Shown here one piece after another: positions 18,735 through 30,486 of a DNA stretch of 64,000 nt. The translations under genes were made by a program, and so were the position numbers. Origin of the DNA: Burkholderiaceae bacterium (GTDB lineage: Bacteria > Pseudomonadota > Gammaproteobacteria > Burkholderiales > Burkholderiaceae_C). The notes beneath the pieces were generated by a model, which saw only the letters and a program-made list of their open reading frames with translations, was not told where the DNA came from and made no database searches. The stretch's first letter is position 1; each line of letters opens with the position of its first letter. The stretch is taken from assembly GCA_919902775.1 (NCBI GenBank), contig CAKKRJ010000001.1, positions 56,156 to 120,155 on the forward strand, given 5' to 3'.

Positions 18735-19643
18735 ATGCAAGCCCTTTTGAACGCCATCGCCCAGATGCACCACAGCACCGATGCACACCGGGTGTTCCAC
18801 GGTCGCGGCGGCATGTTTCCTGACTGTGCGCACTGGACGCTGGACTGGTTTGCACCCGTCTGGGTCCTGACGAGCTTCAAGCCAGTGAGCGACGAAGAGC
18901 TGGCGCAGTGCCAAGCGGCTTTGCAAGCGCGCTGGCAAGTGCTGGCACCTGGCGAGCCGCTGAACTGGGTCTTCCAGTGCCGGGCCCAGGGTGAAGCCGA
19001 AACCCGCCTGATGGCGGGCAGCGTGCCCGAGCCGCATGTGGTGACCGAGCAAGGCGCGAAGTACCTGGTGCATGTGATGCGGGGTCAAAACCATGGCCTG
19101 TTTCTTGACATGGCCCATGGCCGCGAGTGGATGAAAAGCCACGCCAAGCACGAGAACGTGCTCAACCTGTTTGCCTACACCTGCGCGTTTTCTGTGGTGG
19201 CTTTGCAGGGTGGGGCAGCGCAGGTGGTGAATCTGGACATGAGCCAGGCCGCCCTGGCCGTGGGACAGCAAAACCACCGCCTGAATGATCTGCCGGCCAA
19301 GGCCCGGTTTTTGGGCCACGACATTTTCAAAACCTGGGGCAAGATCAGCAAGATGGGGCCGTATGGGGTGATCGTGATCGACCCGCCCAGCTACCAAAAA
19401 GGCAGCTTCATCGCCACCAAGGACTACATCAAGCTGATCCGGCGACTGCCTGATTTGCTGGAGCCGCAAGGCCATGTGTTGTTGTGTCTGAACGCGCCCG
19501 AGTTGGACACGCAGTTTTTGCACAGCCAGGTGGCCGAAGCGGCCCCCGCATTGCGCTTTGTCGAGCGCTTGGTCAATCCGGCGGCTTTTGTCGACATCGA
19601 CCCAGAAAAGTCGCTCAAAGTGCTGCATTACCAAAACGCCTGA
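18735..19643 (+). CDS. Class I SAM-dependent methyltransferase (RlmI/RlmL-like fold)
   Basis: Predicted methyltransferase of 302 residues, related to the RNA methyltransferase group with a DPPSY active-site motif (216-220, followed by QKGSF). The SAM-binding strand is VLNLFAYTCAFSVVALQGGA, and an acidic residue in VVNLDMSQAALA follows. There is no PUA domain as in RlmI, so the target is uncertain (rRNA is likely but not shown). ATG 18735 was chosen; TTG 18723 overlaps the rnfH stop. Confidence 0.8.
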   Translation: MQALLNAIAQMHHSTDAHRVFHGRGGMFPDCAHWTLDWFAPVWVLTSFKPVSDEELAQCQAALQARWQVLAPGEPLNWVFQCRAQGEAETRLMAGSVPEPHVVTEQGAKYLVHVMRGQNHGLFLDMAHGREWMKSHAKHENVLNLFAYTCAFSVVALQGGAAQVVNLDMSQAALAVGQQNHRLNDLPAKARFLGHDIFKTWGKISKMGPYGVIVIDPPSYQKGSFIATKDYIKLIRRLPDLLEPQGHVLLCLNAPELDTQFLHSQVAEAAPALRFVERLVNPAAFVDIDPEKSLKVLHYQNA

Positions 19644-19757
19644 GCGGCGAGTGTCCGGGTCACCGCGCTGGTGGCCCGTGTGAAGCCATGAATTTTGGCG
19701 GTGGGGCAGGGAAACCCCTTGCCCTGCGCGGGTACAATCGATTTTTTGGAGCCTTAG

Positions 19758-21230
<1,473 letters not shown>

Positions 21231-21259
21231 GCGCCGTTAAAATCACGGCATTCCGAACC

Positions 21260-21289
21260 AAGGCGTCTGGACATCCCAGACGCCTTTTC
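21260..21289 (+). terminator. Terminator between guaB and guaA
   Basis: AGGCGTCTGG (21261-21270), loop ACATC, CCAGACGCCT (21276-21285), then TTT. The 10-bp perfect stem with a short T tract lies 22 bases before the guaA start. It should reduce read-through from guaB into guaA. Confidence 0.75.
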
Positions 21290-21310
21290 CATTCATAGAG
21301 ACCGCTTGCC

Positions 21311-22924
21311 ATGTCCCATTCCAAGATCCTGATCCTCGACTTCGGCTCGCAAGTCACCCAGCTCATCGCACGCCGCGTGCGCGAAGCCCATGTGTTCTGC
21401 GAAGTGCATCCTTGCGATGTGAGCAGCGACTGGGTGCGTGAATACGCCAAGGACGGCAACCTCAAGGGCGTGATCCTGTCGGGCAGTCATGCCAGCGTGT
21501 ACGAGGTGGACGATCGCGCCCCCGATGCCGTGTTCGAGCTGGGCATCCCGGTGCTGGGCATTTGCTATGGCATGCAGACCATGGCCCAGCAGCTGGGCGG
21601 CAAGGTGGAAGCCGGGCACACCCGCGAGTTTGGCTACGCCGAAGTGCGCGCCCATGGCCACACCGAACTGCTCAAAGGCATTGAAGACTTCGCCACGCCC
21701 GAAGGCCACGGCATGCTCAAGGTCTGGATGAGCCATGGCGACAAAGTCACCCAGTTGCCCGACGGCTTCAAGGTCATGGCCTCCACCCCGGCTTGCCCGA
21801 TTGCCGGCATGGCCGACGAGGCGCGCCGTTTTTACGCGGTGCAGTTCCACCCCGAAGTCACGCACACGGTGCAAGGCCAGGCGCTGCTCAACCGCTTTGT
21901 GCTCGACATCTGCCAGGCCCGTCCCGACTGGATCATGGGCGACTACATCGAAGAAGCCGTTGCCAAAATCCGCGAACAAGTGGGTGACGAAGAAGTCATC
22001 CTCGGCTTGTCTGGCGGCGTCGATTCATCGGTGGCCGCCGCATTGATCCACCGCGCCATTGGCGACAAGCTCACCTGCGTGTTTGTGGACCACGGCCTGC
22101 TGCGCCTGAACGAGGGCGACATGGTGATGGACATGTTCGTCGGCAAACTGCACGCCCACGTCATCCGCGTGGACGCCAGCGATTTGTTCCTGGGCAAACT
22201 GGCCGGCGTGAGCGAGCCCGAAGCCAAGCGCAAGATCATCGGCGGTTTGTTCGTTGACGTGTTCAAGGAACAAGCGGCCAAACTCAAAGCGGGCGACGGT
22301 GGCCACAAGGGTGCCACCTTCCTGGCCCAAGGCACGATTTACCCGGATGTCATCGAGTCCGGCGGTGCCAAGAGCAAGAAAGCCGTCACCATCAAGAGCC
22401 ACCACAATGTGGGCGGTTTGCCAGAACAATTGGGCCTGAAACTGCTGGAGCCGCTGCGCGAACTGTTCAAGGACGAGGTGCGTGAACTCGGCGTGGCGCT
22501 GGGCCTGCCGCGTGAGATGGTGTACCGCCACCCCTTCCCAGGCCCAGGTCTGGGCGTGCGGATTCTGGGCGAGGTCAAAAAGGAATATGCCGACCTGCTG
22601 CGCCGTGCGGACGCCATCTTCATTGAAGAGCTGCGCAACTTCACCGACGAAACTGGCAAGACCTGGTACGACCTGACCAGCCAGGCCTTCACCGTGTTCC
22701 TGCCGGTGAAAAGCGTGGGCGTGATGGGCGACGGGCGCACCTACGACTACGTGGTGGCCCTGCGCGCTGTGCAAACCAGCGACTTCATGACCGCAGACTG
22801 GGCCGAGCTGCCCTATGCGCTGCTCAAGAAAGTCTCCGGCCGCATCATCAACGAAGTGCGCGGAATCAACCGCGTGACCTACGACGTGAGTTCCAAGCCG
22901 CCGGCGACAATTGAGTGGGAATAA
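21311..22924 (+). CDS. guaA: GMP synthase (glutamine-hydrolysing)
   Basis: Converts XMP to GMP using ATP and glutamine. The 537 residues comprise a class I amidotransferase domain (catalytic Cys85 in GICYGMQT, His/Glu in QFHPEVTHT), the ATP-pyrophosphatase domain (P-loop LSGGVDSS, Ser234) and a C-terminal dimerisation domain ([15 protein letters not shown]). Length and order equal the E. coli enzyme. It follows guaB after a terminator, so it may have partly independent expression. Confidence 0.97.
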   Translation: MSHSKILILDFGSQVTQLIARRVREAHVFCEVHPCDVSSDWVREYAKDGNLKGVILSGSHASVYEVDDRAPDAVFELGIPVLGICYGMQTMAQQLGGKVEAGHTREFGYAEVRAHGHTELLKGIEDFATPEGHGMLKVWMSHGDKVTQLPDGFKVMASTPACPIAGMADEARRFYAVQFHPEVTHTVQGQALLNRFVLDICQARPDWIMGDYIEEAVAKIREQVGDEEVILGLSGGVDSSVAAALIHRAIGDKLTCVFVDHGLLRLNEGDMVMDMFVGKLHAHVIRVDASDLFLGKLAGVSEPEAKRKIIGGLFVDVFKEQAAKLKAGDGGHKGATFLAQGTIYPDVIESGGAKSKKAVTIKSHHNVGGLPEQLGLKLLEPLRELFKDEVRELGVALGLPREMVYRHPFPGPGLGVRILGEVKKEYADLLRRADAIFIEELRNFTDETGKTWYDLTSQAFTVFLPVKSVGVMGDGRTYDYVVALRAVQTSDFMTADWAELPYALLKKVSGRIINEVRGINRVTYDVSSKPPATIEWE

Positions 22925-22968
22925 CCACGAGGCGCGAAGTGGGCCGTTAAGCGCGCACTTTGTCGCAC

Positions 22969-22997
22969 GACACGCATCACGTAGCCGGATGCGTGTC
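22969..22997. terminator. 9-bp inverted repeat after guaA
   Basis: GACACGCAT (22969-22977) and ATGCGTGTC (22989-22997) are perfectly complementary around an 11-base loop. There is no T run. It lies between the convergent ends of guaA and the TMEM175-family gene, where a 3'-end structure would be expected. Confidence 0.4.
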
Positions 22998-23020
22998 TGA
23001 GCCATCTCACAGCCGTTGTG

Positions 23021-23617
23021 CTATTCCTTTTTCATCCGATGTTGGTCTGCTGCGGCCTCCATCCGCCGATCTGGAATGAACCAGATGAGTGACACCATGA
23101 TGAAGACGGCAAAACCCAACATGGGCCGATAAAGCGCTGCAACGAGGATGCCCACCACATACAGGGCGACTGAGACCTTGCCTTTGACGTCACGTCCCAG
23201 CGCTTGCGCGATGGGGTTGCCAGGGCCGTGGTGTCTGGCCAGTTCCTGTTGCAGGATGACAAAGGCCAAGGCGCACATCAACAAATTGCAGCCGTACAGA
23301 ACCGTGGGCAGGCGGCCAAAATGGTTTTCGCCCATCCAGCCTGTGGTGAAGGGCACGAGTGAAAGCCAGAACAACAGATGCAAGTTTCCCCAAAGCGTTG
23401 CCCCAGTGATTTTGCGGGTGGCATGCAGCAAGTGGTGGTGGTTGTTCCAGTAAATGCCGACATACAAAAAACTGACCACATAGCTGAGGAAAACCGGCCA
23501 CAACTGGGCCAGGGCTTCCCATGAATCACCATGGGGTACTTTCATCTCCAGCACCATGATGGTGATGATGATCGCGATCACGCCGTCGCTGAAGGCTTCG
23601 AGTCGATTCTTTTCCAT
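23021..23617 (-). CDS. TMEM175/DUF1211-family membrane protein
   Basis: Six-helix inner-membrane protein (198 residues) with the family signature NRLEAFSDGV (4-13) in helix 1; the FSD motif forms part of the pore in TMEM175 channels. Bacterial members of this family have been described as K+-conducting channels, but conduction by this protein is an inference. Helices are visible around IIITIMVLEMKV, FLSYVVSFLYVGIYW, LHLLFWLSLVPF and later. It is divergent from the paiB-like gene across an unusually AT-rich gap. Confidence 0.82.
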   Translation of the reverse strand: MEKNRLEAFSDGVIAIIITIMVLEMKVPHGDSWEALAQLWPVFLSYVVSFLYVGIYWNNHHHLLHATRKITGATLWGNLHLLFWLSLVPFTTGWMGENHFGRLPTVLYGCNLLMCALAFVILQQELARHHGPGNPIAQALGRDVKGKVSVALYVVGILVAALYRPMLGFAVFIMVSLIWFIPDRRMEAAADQHRMKKE

Positions 23618-23650
23618 TGGGAAACCTTGCTTGGTTGGCTGACAGTGCGG

Positions 23651-23665
23651 GTTTGAGATTCAAAC
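23651..23665. promoter_or_regulatory. Small inverted repeat in AT-rich divergent intergenic region
   Basis: GTTTGA, spacer GAT, TCAAAC is a perfect 6-bp dyad between two divergent genes, in a gap (23618-23851) clearly richer in A+T than its surroundings. TTGACT occurs at 23681-23686 with TATTTT 15 bases on, and another TTGACT is at 23717. The dyad could be an operator, but this is weakly supported. Confidence 0.3.
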
Positions 23666-23851
23666 AAGTGGGTTTTCCGCTTGACTGGTTGGTGTTGAGT
23701 ATATTTTCAAAGCAATTTGACTGTGGCTAAGTAGTACAAAAATTCATTTTTGCAAAAACAAAAACTGCATCTTGGTGTTGAATCGCCCCGTCGAACCGCT
23801 CGGTGCAGCATGGCGAATTGGCGTTCAGTGGTTTGGTACATTCACCCCACC

Positions 23852-24508
23852 ATGTACCTGCCTCCACAATTTCGCAACACCGACCCGGCCATCGCGCAAC
23901 GCATCATGCGCGAGCATCCACTGGCTTCCATCGTTTCAGTGGGTGAAGACGGGTTTCCTGTCCTCAGCCACATCCCGATGCATTGGCAGGCCGTGTCCTT
24001 GTGGGGAGAGGACGCACCAGAGCACGGCGTTTTGCTGGGGCACTGTGCCCGGGCGAATCCGCAGGCGCAGTTGCTGGCTGCACAAGCACAGGCCTTGGTG
24101 AGTTTCATGGGGCCGCAGGCTTATCTGTCACCCGGTGTGTATGCCGACAAGCAGCGTGTACCCAGCTGGATTTACCTGGCGGTACAGGCCAAGGTGCAGA
24201 CGCGCATCGTGGACCCGCACGCAGACCGTGACCGCATCCTCAAGTGCCTGATCGCCGACCACGAGCCGTCTTATGCCCAGCAGTGGCGCGAGTTGCCTGC
24301 CAGTTACACCGAGGCCATGCTGAAAGGCATTGTGGCGTTCGAGATGCGCATCACCGATTTGCAATGCGCCGTCAAACTCAACCAGCACCGCCCCGAATCC
24401 CATGCCGCCATGCACGCGGCTTATGCAGCAGGCCCGGTGAGTGGGCAGGCCTTGGCCCGTTGGATGGAAGACCTGGGACTGGTGCCCGCAGCCCCAAGCA
24501 AGGGATGA
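23852..24508 (+). CDS. FMN-binding PaiB-family protein (putative transcriptional regulator)
   Basis: Split-barrel flavin-binding protein (218 residues) of the PaiB group, named after a Bacillus negative regulator of sporulation and protease genes; its biochemical activity is uncertain. The family start is MYLPPQFR, followed by HPLASIVS, LSHIPM and the ending block VAFEMRITDLQ..KLNQ. ATG 23852 matches the family N-terminus exactly; the frame is open from 23750 but that part has no family match. It could be a flavin enzyme rather than a DNA-binding regulator, as no helix-turn-helix is seen. It is followed 6 bases later by a small membrane-protein gene. Confidence 0.8.
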   Translation: MYLPPQFRNTDPAIAQRIMREHPLASIVSVGEDGFPVLSHIPMHWQAVSLWGEDAPEHGVLLGHCARANPQAQLLAAQAQALVSFMGPQAYLSPGVYADKQRVPSWIYLAVQAKVQTRIVDPHADRDRILKCLIADHEPSYAQQWRELPASYTEAMLKGIVAFEMRITDLQCAVKLNQHRPESHAAMHAAYAAGPVSGQALARWMEDLGLVPAAPSKG

Positions 24509-24514
24509 TCCGCC

Positions 24515-25887
<1,373 letters not shown>

Positions 25888-25956
25888 CCGCAGTGGTTGC
25901 GGCCCCATGAATGGCTTTGGGCATGCGACACTTGCGCCTGTTCTAGGAAGTTTGGC

Positions 25957-26868
25957 ATGGCCCACATTTACATTTTTTCTCCTTCCAGCGCGGTGCGCGA
26001 CAAAGCCGCTTTTCGTCGCGGCTTGAAACGTTTGAAGGCCCAAGGCCATGAAGTCGAAGTGGACGAAGCCGCCTTGGCCAGCCACATGCGTTTTGCCGGC
26101 GATGACGCCACACGCATCGCCGCCATCGGCCGTGCTGCCGCCAGTGGCGCTGACGTGGCCTTGATCTCGCGCGGCGGCTATGGCCTCACGCGCATCCTGC
26201 CCGGCTTGCCCTACAAAGCCCTGGCCAAGGCCATTGACGGGGGCACCCAGTTTGTGGGCTTGAGCGATTTCACGGCATTCAACCAGGCGGTGTTTGCCAA
26301 GACCGGCCGCATCAGCTGGCAGGGCCCGGCGTTGGGGGAAGACTTTGGTCCCGTGCAAGAGCCCGACGACATCATGCAGGCCTGCTTTGATGACCTGATT
26401 TTGGAGCAGGGCGAGGGCACCGGTTGGCAGTTGCCCAAGCTGGAGGCCGAGCGCCGCGTGAAGGTCAAAGATGCGCCGTTGTGGGGAGGCAACCTGTCGG
26501 TGCTGTGTTCTTTGCTGGGCACGCCTTACTTTCCGCAAGTGAAAGGCGGCGTGTTGTTCCTCGAAGACGTGGGTGAACACCCTTACCGCGTCGAGCGCAT
26601 GCTCACCCAGTTGCTGCATGCGGGCGTGTTGGCCCGGCAAAAGGCGGTGTTGTTGGGCCAGTTCAGCCAATACAAACTGGTGCCCGCGCACGACAAGGGC
26701 TTCAAACTGGCCACGGTGGTGGACTGGCTGCGCAGCCAGACCAAGGCGGCTGTTTTGACCGGCTTGCCCTTTGGTCATGTCGAGACCAAGGTGCTGTTGC
26801 CGGTCGGTGCCAAGGTGGACCTGGTCACCGAAGGGCGTGACGCACTGATGGTCTGGGGCCACATTTGA
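25957..26868 (+). CDS. ldcA: LD-carboxypeptidase, peptidase family S66
   Basis: Removes the terminal D-Ala from tetrapeptides during murein recycling. The 303 residues show the family fold and its Ser-Glu-His triad: Ser103 in GLSDFTAFN, Glu203 in FLEDVGEHPYR and His274 in LPFGHVETK. RGGYGLTRILP (72-82) is the signature before the serine. No signal peptide is seen, which fits a cytoplasmic recycling enzyme. The start MAHIYIFSPS was chosen over an in-frame start 60 bases upstream that lacks family similarity. The stop overlaps the next gene. Confidence 0.9.
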   Translation: MAHIYIFSPSSAVRDKAAFRRGLKRLKAQGHEVEVDEAALASHMRFAGDDATRIAAIGRAAASGADVALISRGGYGLTRILPGLPYKALAKAIDGGTQFVGLSDFTAFNQAVFAKTGRISWQGPALGEDFGPVQEPDDIMQACFDDLILEQGEGTGWQLPKLEAERRVKVKDAPLWGGNLSVLCSLLGTPYFPQVKGGVLFLEDVGEHPYRVERMLTQLLHAGVLARQKAVLLGQFSQYKLVPAHDKGFKLATVVDWLRSQTKAAVLTGLPFGHVETKVLLPVGAKVDLVTEGRDALMVWGHI

Positions 26869-28043
26869 CGGCACGACCCGCTTCCTTGCACGCTTGGCAA
26901 GTCATCACGGGCGGCATTTGCAGCCTGGTGCTGACCCTGGGGCTGGCGCGTTTTGTTTTCACGCCCCTGTTGCCCGCCATGCAGCTGCAGACGGGGCTGA
27001 CCGATGCCGCTGCGGGTGGTCTGGCCGCCGCCAATTACGCGGGTTACATCAGCGGTGCCTTGGCGGTGGCCTGGATCGATGACGGGCGCTGGCGACACCG
27101 CCTCTACAGCATGGGTTTGTGGCTGGCGCTGTTGACCACCGCCGCCATGGCACTCACCACCTGGATGCCCGCCTGGGCCTTGTCCCGTTATGTGGGCGGC
27201 CTTTGCGGCGCTGCCGGCATGCTGCTCGGTTCTGGCCTAGTGCTGGGTTGGCTGATGCGGCAAGGTCGTCGCCCGGAGCTGGGCCTGTACTTCATTGGCA
27301 TCGGTCTGGGGGTGGTGGTTTCAGCGCTGGGGGCCTGGGGCCTGTCGTTTTTTTGGACGCTTTGGTCGGCGCAGTGGTTGGCGTTTTCGGTCATCGGGCT
27401 GATTTTCTTTGTCCCCGCCTGGCTGTGGCGCCCCCCTGTGCCACCGGCTCCGGTGGCCACGGTGGCGGGTGATGTGGGGCCTGTGGTTTCCCGCCGCTGG
27501 ATGCTGACCATGGCTGGGAGTTATTTTGCGGCGGGCTGGGGCTTTGTCATCAGTGCCACGTTCACGGTGGCCATCGTCGAGCGCGAACCGGCTTTGGCCG
27601 GACAGGGTGCTTTGGCCTGGGCCTTGGTGGGGCTGGCGGCCATGCCCGCCGTCTTTTTGTGGGACAAGCTGGCCCGCCGCTGGGGCGACACGCGTGCCTT
27701 GCTGTTGGCGTTCGGTTTGCAAACCGCATCGGTGGTCTTGCCCGCCGTCTCGGGTTCTTTGGCGGCGGCACTGATCGGGGCCATTGGTTACGGAGCCACT
27801 TTCATTGGCATTGTCAGCATGACGCTGGCCCTGGTGGGGCGCAGAGCGCCGCAAAATCCGGGCAAGGCCATGGCCCGGCTGACCTTGAGTTATGGTGCGG
27901 CACAAATCGTGGCGCCTGTGGTGGCGGGCGCCATGGCACAAGCCACAGGCAGCTTCAAGGGCGCGCTGTGGTTGACGGCCGCGGTCATGCTGGCGGGCAT
28001 GGCTTTGCTGGCCACGTTGCCCGAAGAGGGGCCCTCTGCCTAG
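26865..28043 (+). CDS. YbfB/YjiJ-family MFS transporter
   Basis: Predicted twelve-helix transporter (392 residues) of the MFS_4 (YbfB) group, substrate unknown. The N-terminal family block is GLARFVFTPLLPAMQ, with TDAAAGGLAAANYAGYISGA after it. The most likely start is TTG at 26865, which overlaps the ldcA stop; another TTG at 26886 is possible. The first ATG would cut away helix 1, so a non-ATG start is needed. Confidence 0.85.
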   Translation: MTARPASLHAWQVITGGICSLVLTLGLARFVFTPLLPAMQLQTGLTDAAAGGLAAANYAGYISGALAVAWIDDGRWRHRLYSMGLWLALLTTAAMALTTWMPAWALSRYVGGLCGAAGMLLGSGLVLGWLMRQGRRPELGLYFIGIGLGVVVSALGAWGLSFFWTLWSAQWLAFSVIGLIFFVPAWLWRPPVPPAPVATVAGDVGPVVSRRWMLTMAGSYFAAGWGFVISATFTVAIVEREPALAGQGALAWALVGLAAMPAVFLWDKLARRWGDTRALLLAFGLQTASVVLPAVSGSLAAALIGAIGYGATFIGIVSMTLALVGRRAPQNPGKAMARLTLSYGAAQIVAPVVAGAMAQATGSFKGALWLTAAVMLAGMALLATLPEEGPSA

Positions 28044-28105
28044 GCCCGTTTTGCCCGCAAAATAGCCCCTCATCACAAGCGCCCAGAAAGGCGTCAGGGG
28101 GAAAC

Positions 28106-30214
28106 ATGAACACCACGCCAGAACCGCATTCCGACAGGCGTCCAGACGGGGCTGCGGACCGTCCGCAGCGTGCATGGGCCATGGCGCACATGGACACCGT
28201 GCTGGCCCGCCTGGCCGGGCCACATGCCCAGCCCAGGGCCGACCAGGTGGACGCGGTGCACGCCGTGCTGCAGCCCGCATCGCGCGTGCTGGTGGTGCAG
28301 GCCACGGGTTGGGGCAAGTCGGCGGTGTACTGGGCGGCCACGCACGCCATCCGCAGCACGGGGGGTGGCCCTGCGCTGGTGGTGTCGCCGCTGTTGGCGC
28401 TGATGCGTGATCAGGTGGCTGCCGCCGAGCGGGCGGGCCTGAAGGCGGCCACGGTCAACTCCACCAACTTCGGTGATTGGGACGAGGTGTTCCAGCAGTT
28501 GGACGATGACGCCATCGACGTGCTGCTGGTCTCGCCCGAGCGCTTGGGCAACCCGCGTTTTGCGGCACGTTTGGGGGCCTTGCTGGCGCGGGTGGGCTTG
28601 ATCGTGATCGACGAGGCGCATTGCATCAGCGATTGGGGTTTTGACTTTCGGCCCGATTACCAGCGGCTGGCGCGGGCGCTCTTGGCTACGCCCACGGCCA
28701 GTGTGTTGGCCACCACGGCCACCGCCAACGAGCGGGTAACGCACGACATCGGCGTCCAGCTGGGGGCCAACACGGTGACTTTTCGCGGCACCTTGGCGCG
28801 CACCTCGCTCACCTTGTCGGTGGTGCCGGGTTTGTCGCCACTGGAGCGCTACGCCTGGATCGCCGATGCGCTGGCGCAGTTGCCAGGCTCGGGCATCATT
28901 TATGTGCTGACGGTGGCCGAGGCCGAGCGGCTCACCGCGTTCTTGCGCACCTGTGGCCACGCGGTGGACGCGTATTCCGGGCAGACCGATGCCGACGCCC
29001 GCCAACAGGTGGAAGACCGCTTGCGCCACAACCAGGTCAAGGCGGTGGTCGCCACCTCGGCGCTGGGCATGGGTTATGACAAGCCCGATTTGGGTTTTTG
29101 CGTGCATGTGGGCTCGCCGTCTACCCCGGTGGCCTATTACCAGCAAGTGGGTCGGGCAGGGCGCGGCGTGGCGCATGCCGAAGGCGTGCTGTTGCCATCG
29201 GATGCCGACGAACGCATCTGGGATTACTTTGCCACTGCCTCGATTCCCGACGCGGCCACGGCCGCCAAGGTGCTGGCGTGTCTGGCTGGGGCAGGGCGGG
29301 GCCTGCTGGAGCTGGAGGCCGAGACGGGCGTGCGGCGCGGGCGGCTAGAGGCCTTGCTGAAAATTTTGGCGGTGGAGGGCGTGGTGCACAAAGATGGCGC
29401 CGTCTGGACCTGCACCGGTGTGCCGTATGTGCACGACACGGCCAAGTGGGCGGCGCTGGCGCAGGTGCGCCAACAAGAGGCCGGCATCATGCGCCAGTAC
29501 GCGCACGGGCAGGGGTGTCTGATGGCCTACCTGCAAACCGCGCTGGACGATCCATCGCCTGCGCCCTGCGGGCGGTGTTCGGTCTGCACCGGTCGGCTGC
29601 CGTTTCCGGGCTTGACGCCTTCACCGGACTCCTTGATCGCCGCCCACAACTTCTTGCGCGGCATGGATGTGGACATCGAGCCGCGCAAACGTTGGCCCGC
29701 CGGGGTGGGGCGCAAGGGCGCGATTCGCGGCTTTGAGGCCGGACGTGCCGTGGCCTTTGCCGACGATCCCGGCTGGGTGGCTGAATTGCAGGCTTTGCGT
29801 GCGGGCCCCACCGGCGAGGTGCCTGAGGCGCTGTTGGCTGGTGCAGTGGCCACCTTGGGGCGCTGGGCCAAGACCTGGCCTGCCCGCCCGGTGTGCGTGG
29901 TGCCGCTGCCTGCGCCCGACATGGCCGCCAACCGCGTGCTGGCCGCGCACGTGGCTCGCAAGGGGCGCTTGCCGCTGCACGATGTGTTCGGCTGGCACGG
30001 CGGTCCCGCACCCGATGACGCGGCTTCCACGCCGGTGGTGGCGCATCTGGAGTCGGCCATCCGGTTGACCGATGTTGCCAGCTTGCCAGACGGGCCGGTG
30101 CTGCTGGTGAGCACCACTGCGCAAACCCGCTGGACGGCCACCGTGGCGGCCGCCCTGTTGCGCGATCAGGGCGTGAGCCAGGTGCTGGTGCTGGCCCTGC
30201 ATTTGCAGCCTTGA
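28106..30214 (+). CDS. RecQ-like DNA helicase of the RqlH type, with phosphoribosyltransferase-like tail
   Basis: Predicted 3'-5' DNA helicase (702 residues). The ATPase core has Walker A ATGWGKS (66-72) and DEAH (169-172) followed by CISDWGFDFRPDYQRL. The zinc-binding part has Cys471, Cys488, Cys491 and Cys494 (CGRCSVC). There is no HRDC domain. The C-terminal part (about 560-702) looks like a ComF-type phosphoribosyltransferase (VVPLPAPDMAANRVLAAH, VLLVSTTAQTRWTATVAA). This layout and length match RqlH described from Mycobacterium smegmatis. The PRPP loop, which in active enzymes carries two acidic residues and TG, reads STTAQTRWT, so transferase activity is unlikely. ATG 28106 has AGGGGGA upstream; the frame is open from 27659, but that part overlaps the MFS gene. 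Confidence 0.87.
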   Translation: MNTTPEPHSDRRPDGAADRPQRAWAMAHMDTVLARLAGPHAQPRADQVDAVHAVLQPASRVLVVQATGWGKSAVYWAATHAIRSTGGGPALVVSPLLALMRDQVAAAERAGLKAATVNSTNFGDWDEVFQQLDDDAIDVLLVSPERLGNPRFAARLGALLARVGLIVIDEAHCISDWGFDFRPDYQRLARALLATPTASVLATTATANERVTHDIGVQLGANTVTFRGTLARTSLTLSVVPGLSPLERYAWIADALAQLPGSGIIYVLTVAEAERLTAFLRTCGHAVDAYSGQTDADARQQVEDRLRHNQVKAVVATSALGMGYDKPDLGFCVHVGSPSTPVAYYQQVGRAGRGVAHAEGVLLPSDADERIWDYFATASIPDAATAAKVLACLAGAGRGLLELEAETGVRRGRLEALLKILAVEGVVHKDGAVWTCTGVPYVHDTAKWAALAQVRQQEAGIMRQYAHGQGCLMAYLQTALDDPSPAPCGRCSVCTGRLPFPGLTPSPDSLIAAHNFLRGMDVDIEPRKRWPAGVGRKGAIRGFEAGRAVAFADDPGWVAELQALRAGPTGEVPEALLAGAVATLGRWAKTWPARPVCVVPLPAPDMAANRVLAAHVARKGRLPLHDVFGWHGGPAPDDAASTPVVAHLESAIRLTDVASLPDGPVLLVSTTAQTRWTATVAAALLRDQGVSQVLVLALHLQP

Positions 30215-30231
30215 AGTTTGTTTTTTGGTTG

Positions 30232-30252
30232 GTCGGCGGCTTCAGCCCCGAC
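30232..30252. repeat. GTCGG-type REP hairpin
   Basis: GTCGG, one unpaired C, GGC, loop TTCA, GCC, CCGAC. This is the same element as at 17255-17275 (read on the other strand) with one substitution at the unpaired base. It lies 17 bases after the helicase gene and directly before the GTGGGAG array. Confidence 0.65.
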
Positions 30253-30261
30253 AAGCCTTGT

Positions 30262-30427
30262 GTGGGAGCGCACCCCCGCGCGCGAATGCATTCGGCCGCA
30301 GGGGCGGCCTCCCACAAAAACCACCGAGCCCTGTGGGAGCGCGCCCCTGCGCGCGAATGCTTCGGCCGCAGGGGCGGCCTCCCACAAAAACCACCGAGCC
30401 TTGTGGGAGCGCGCCCCTGCGCGCGAA
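30262..30427. repeat. REP/BIME array, 2.5 units of about 70 bp
   Basis: Alternating hairpins: units starting GTGGGAG at 30262, 30333 and 30403 (period 71 then 70), each followed (except the last) by an inverted unit ending CTCCCAC at 30315 and 30385. In one unit type the stem is GCGCG/CGCGC, in the inverted type GGCCGC/GCGGCC; the loop is CCCT. Short open frames across it are by-products of the repeat. The rest of 30215-30486 shows only the GTCGG hairpin and a T-rich stretch after the helicase stop. Confidence 0.85.
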
Positions 30428-30486
30428 TTGCGGGTCGGCTGTGGTGTTTTCAGGCATGATCGCCATCCACCTTTTTCTGACGCCCC

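Noticed and set aside
23618-23851. Riboswitch or small RNA in the AT-rich gap
   Set aside because: Only one 6-bp dyad and weak promoter-like boxes are visible; there is no recognisable aptamer core.
27659-28105. Upstream extension of the RqlH-type helicase
   Set aside because: The segment overlaps the MFS gene in another frame and contains Gly/Arg-rich sequence unlike the helicase family.
30262-30427. Possible CRISPR array
   Set aside because: The repeats are long inverted hairpins of about 70 bp with no unique spacers, and no cas genes are present.
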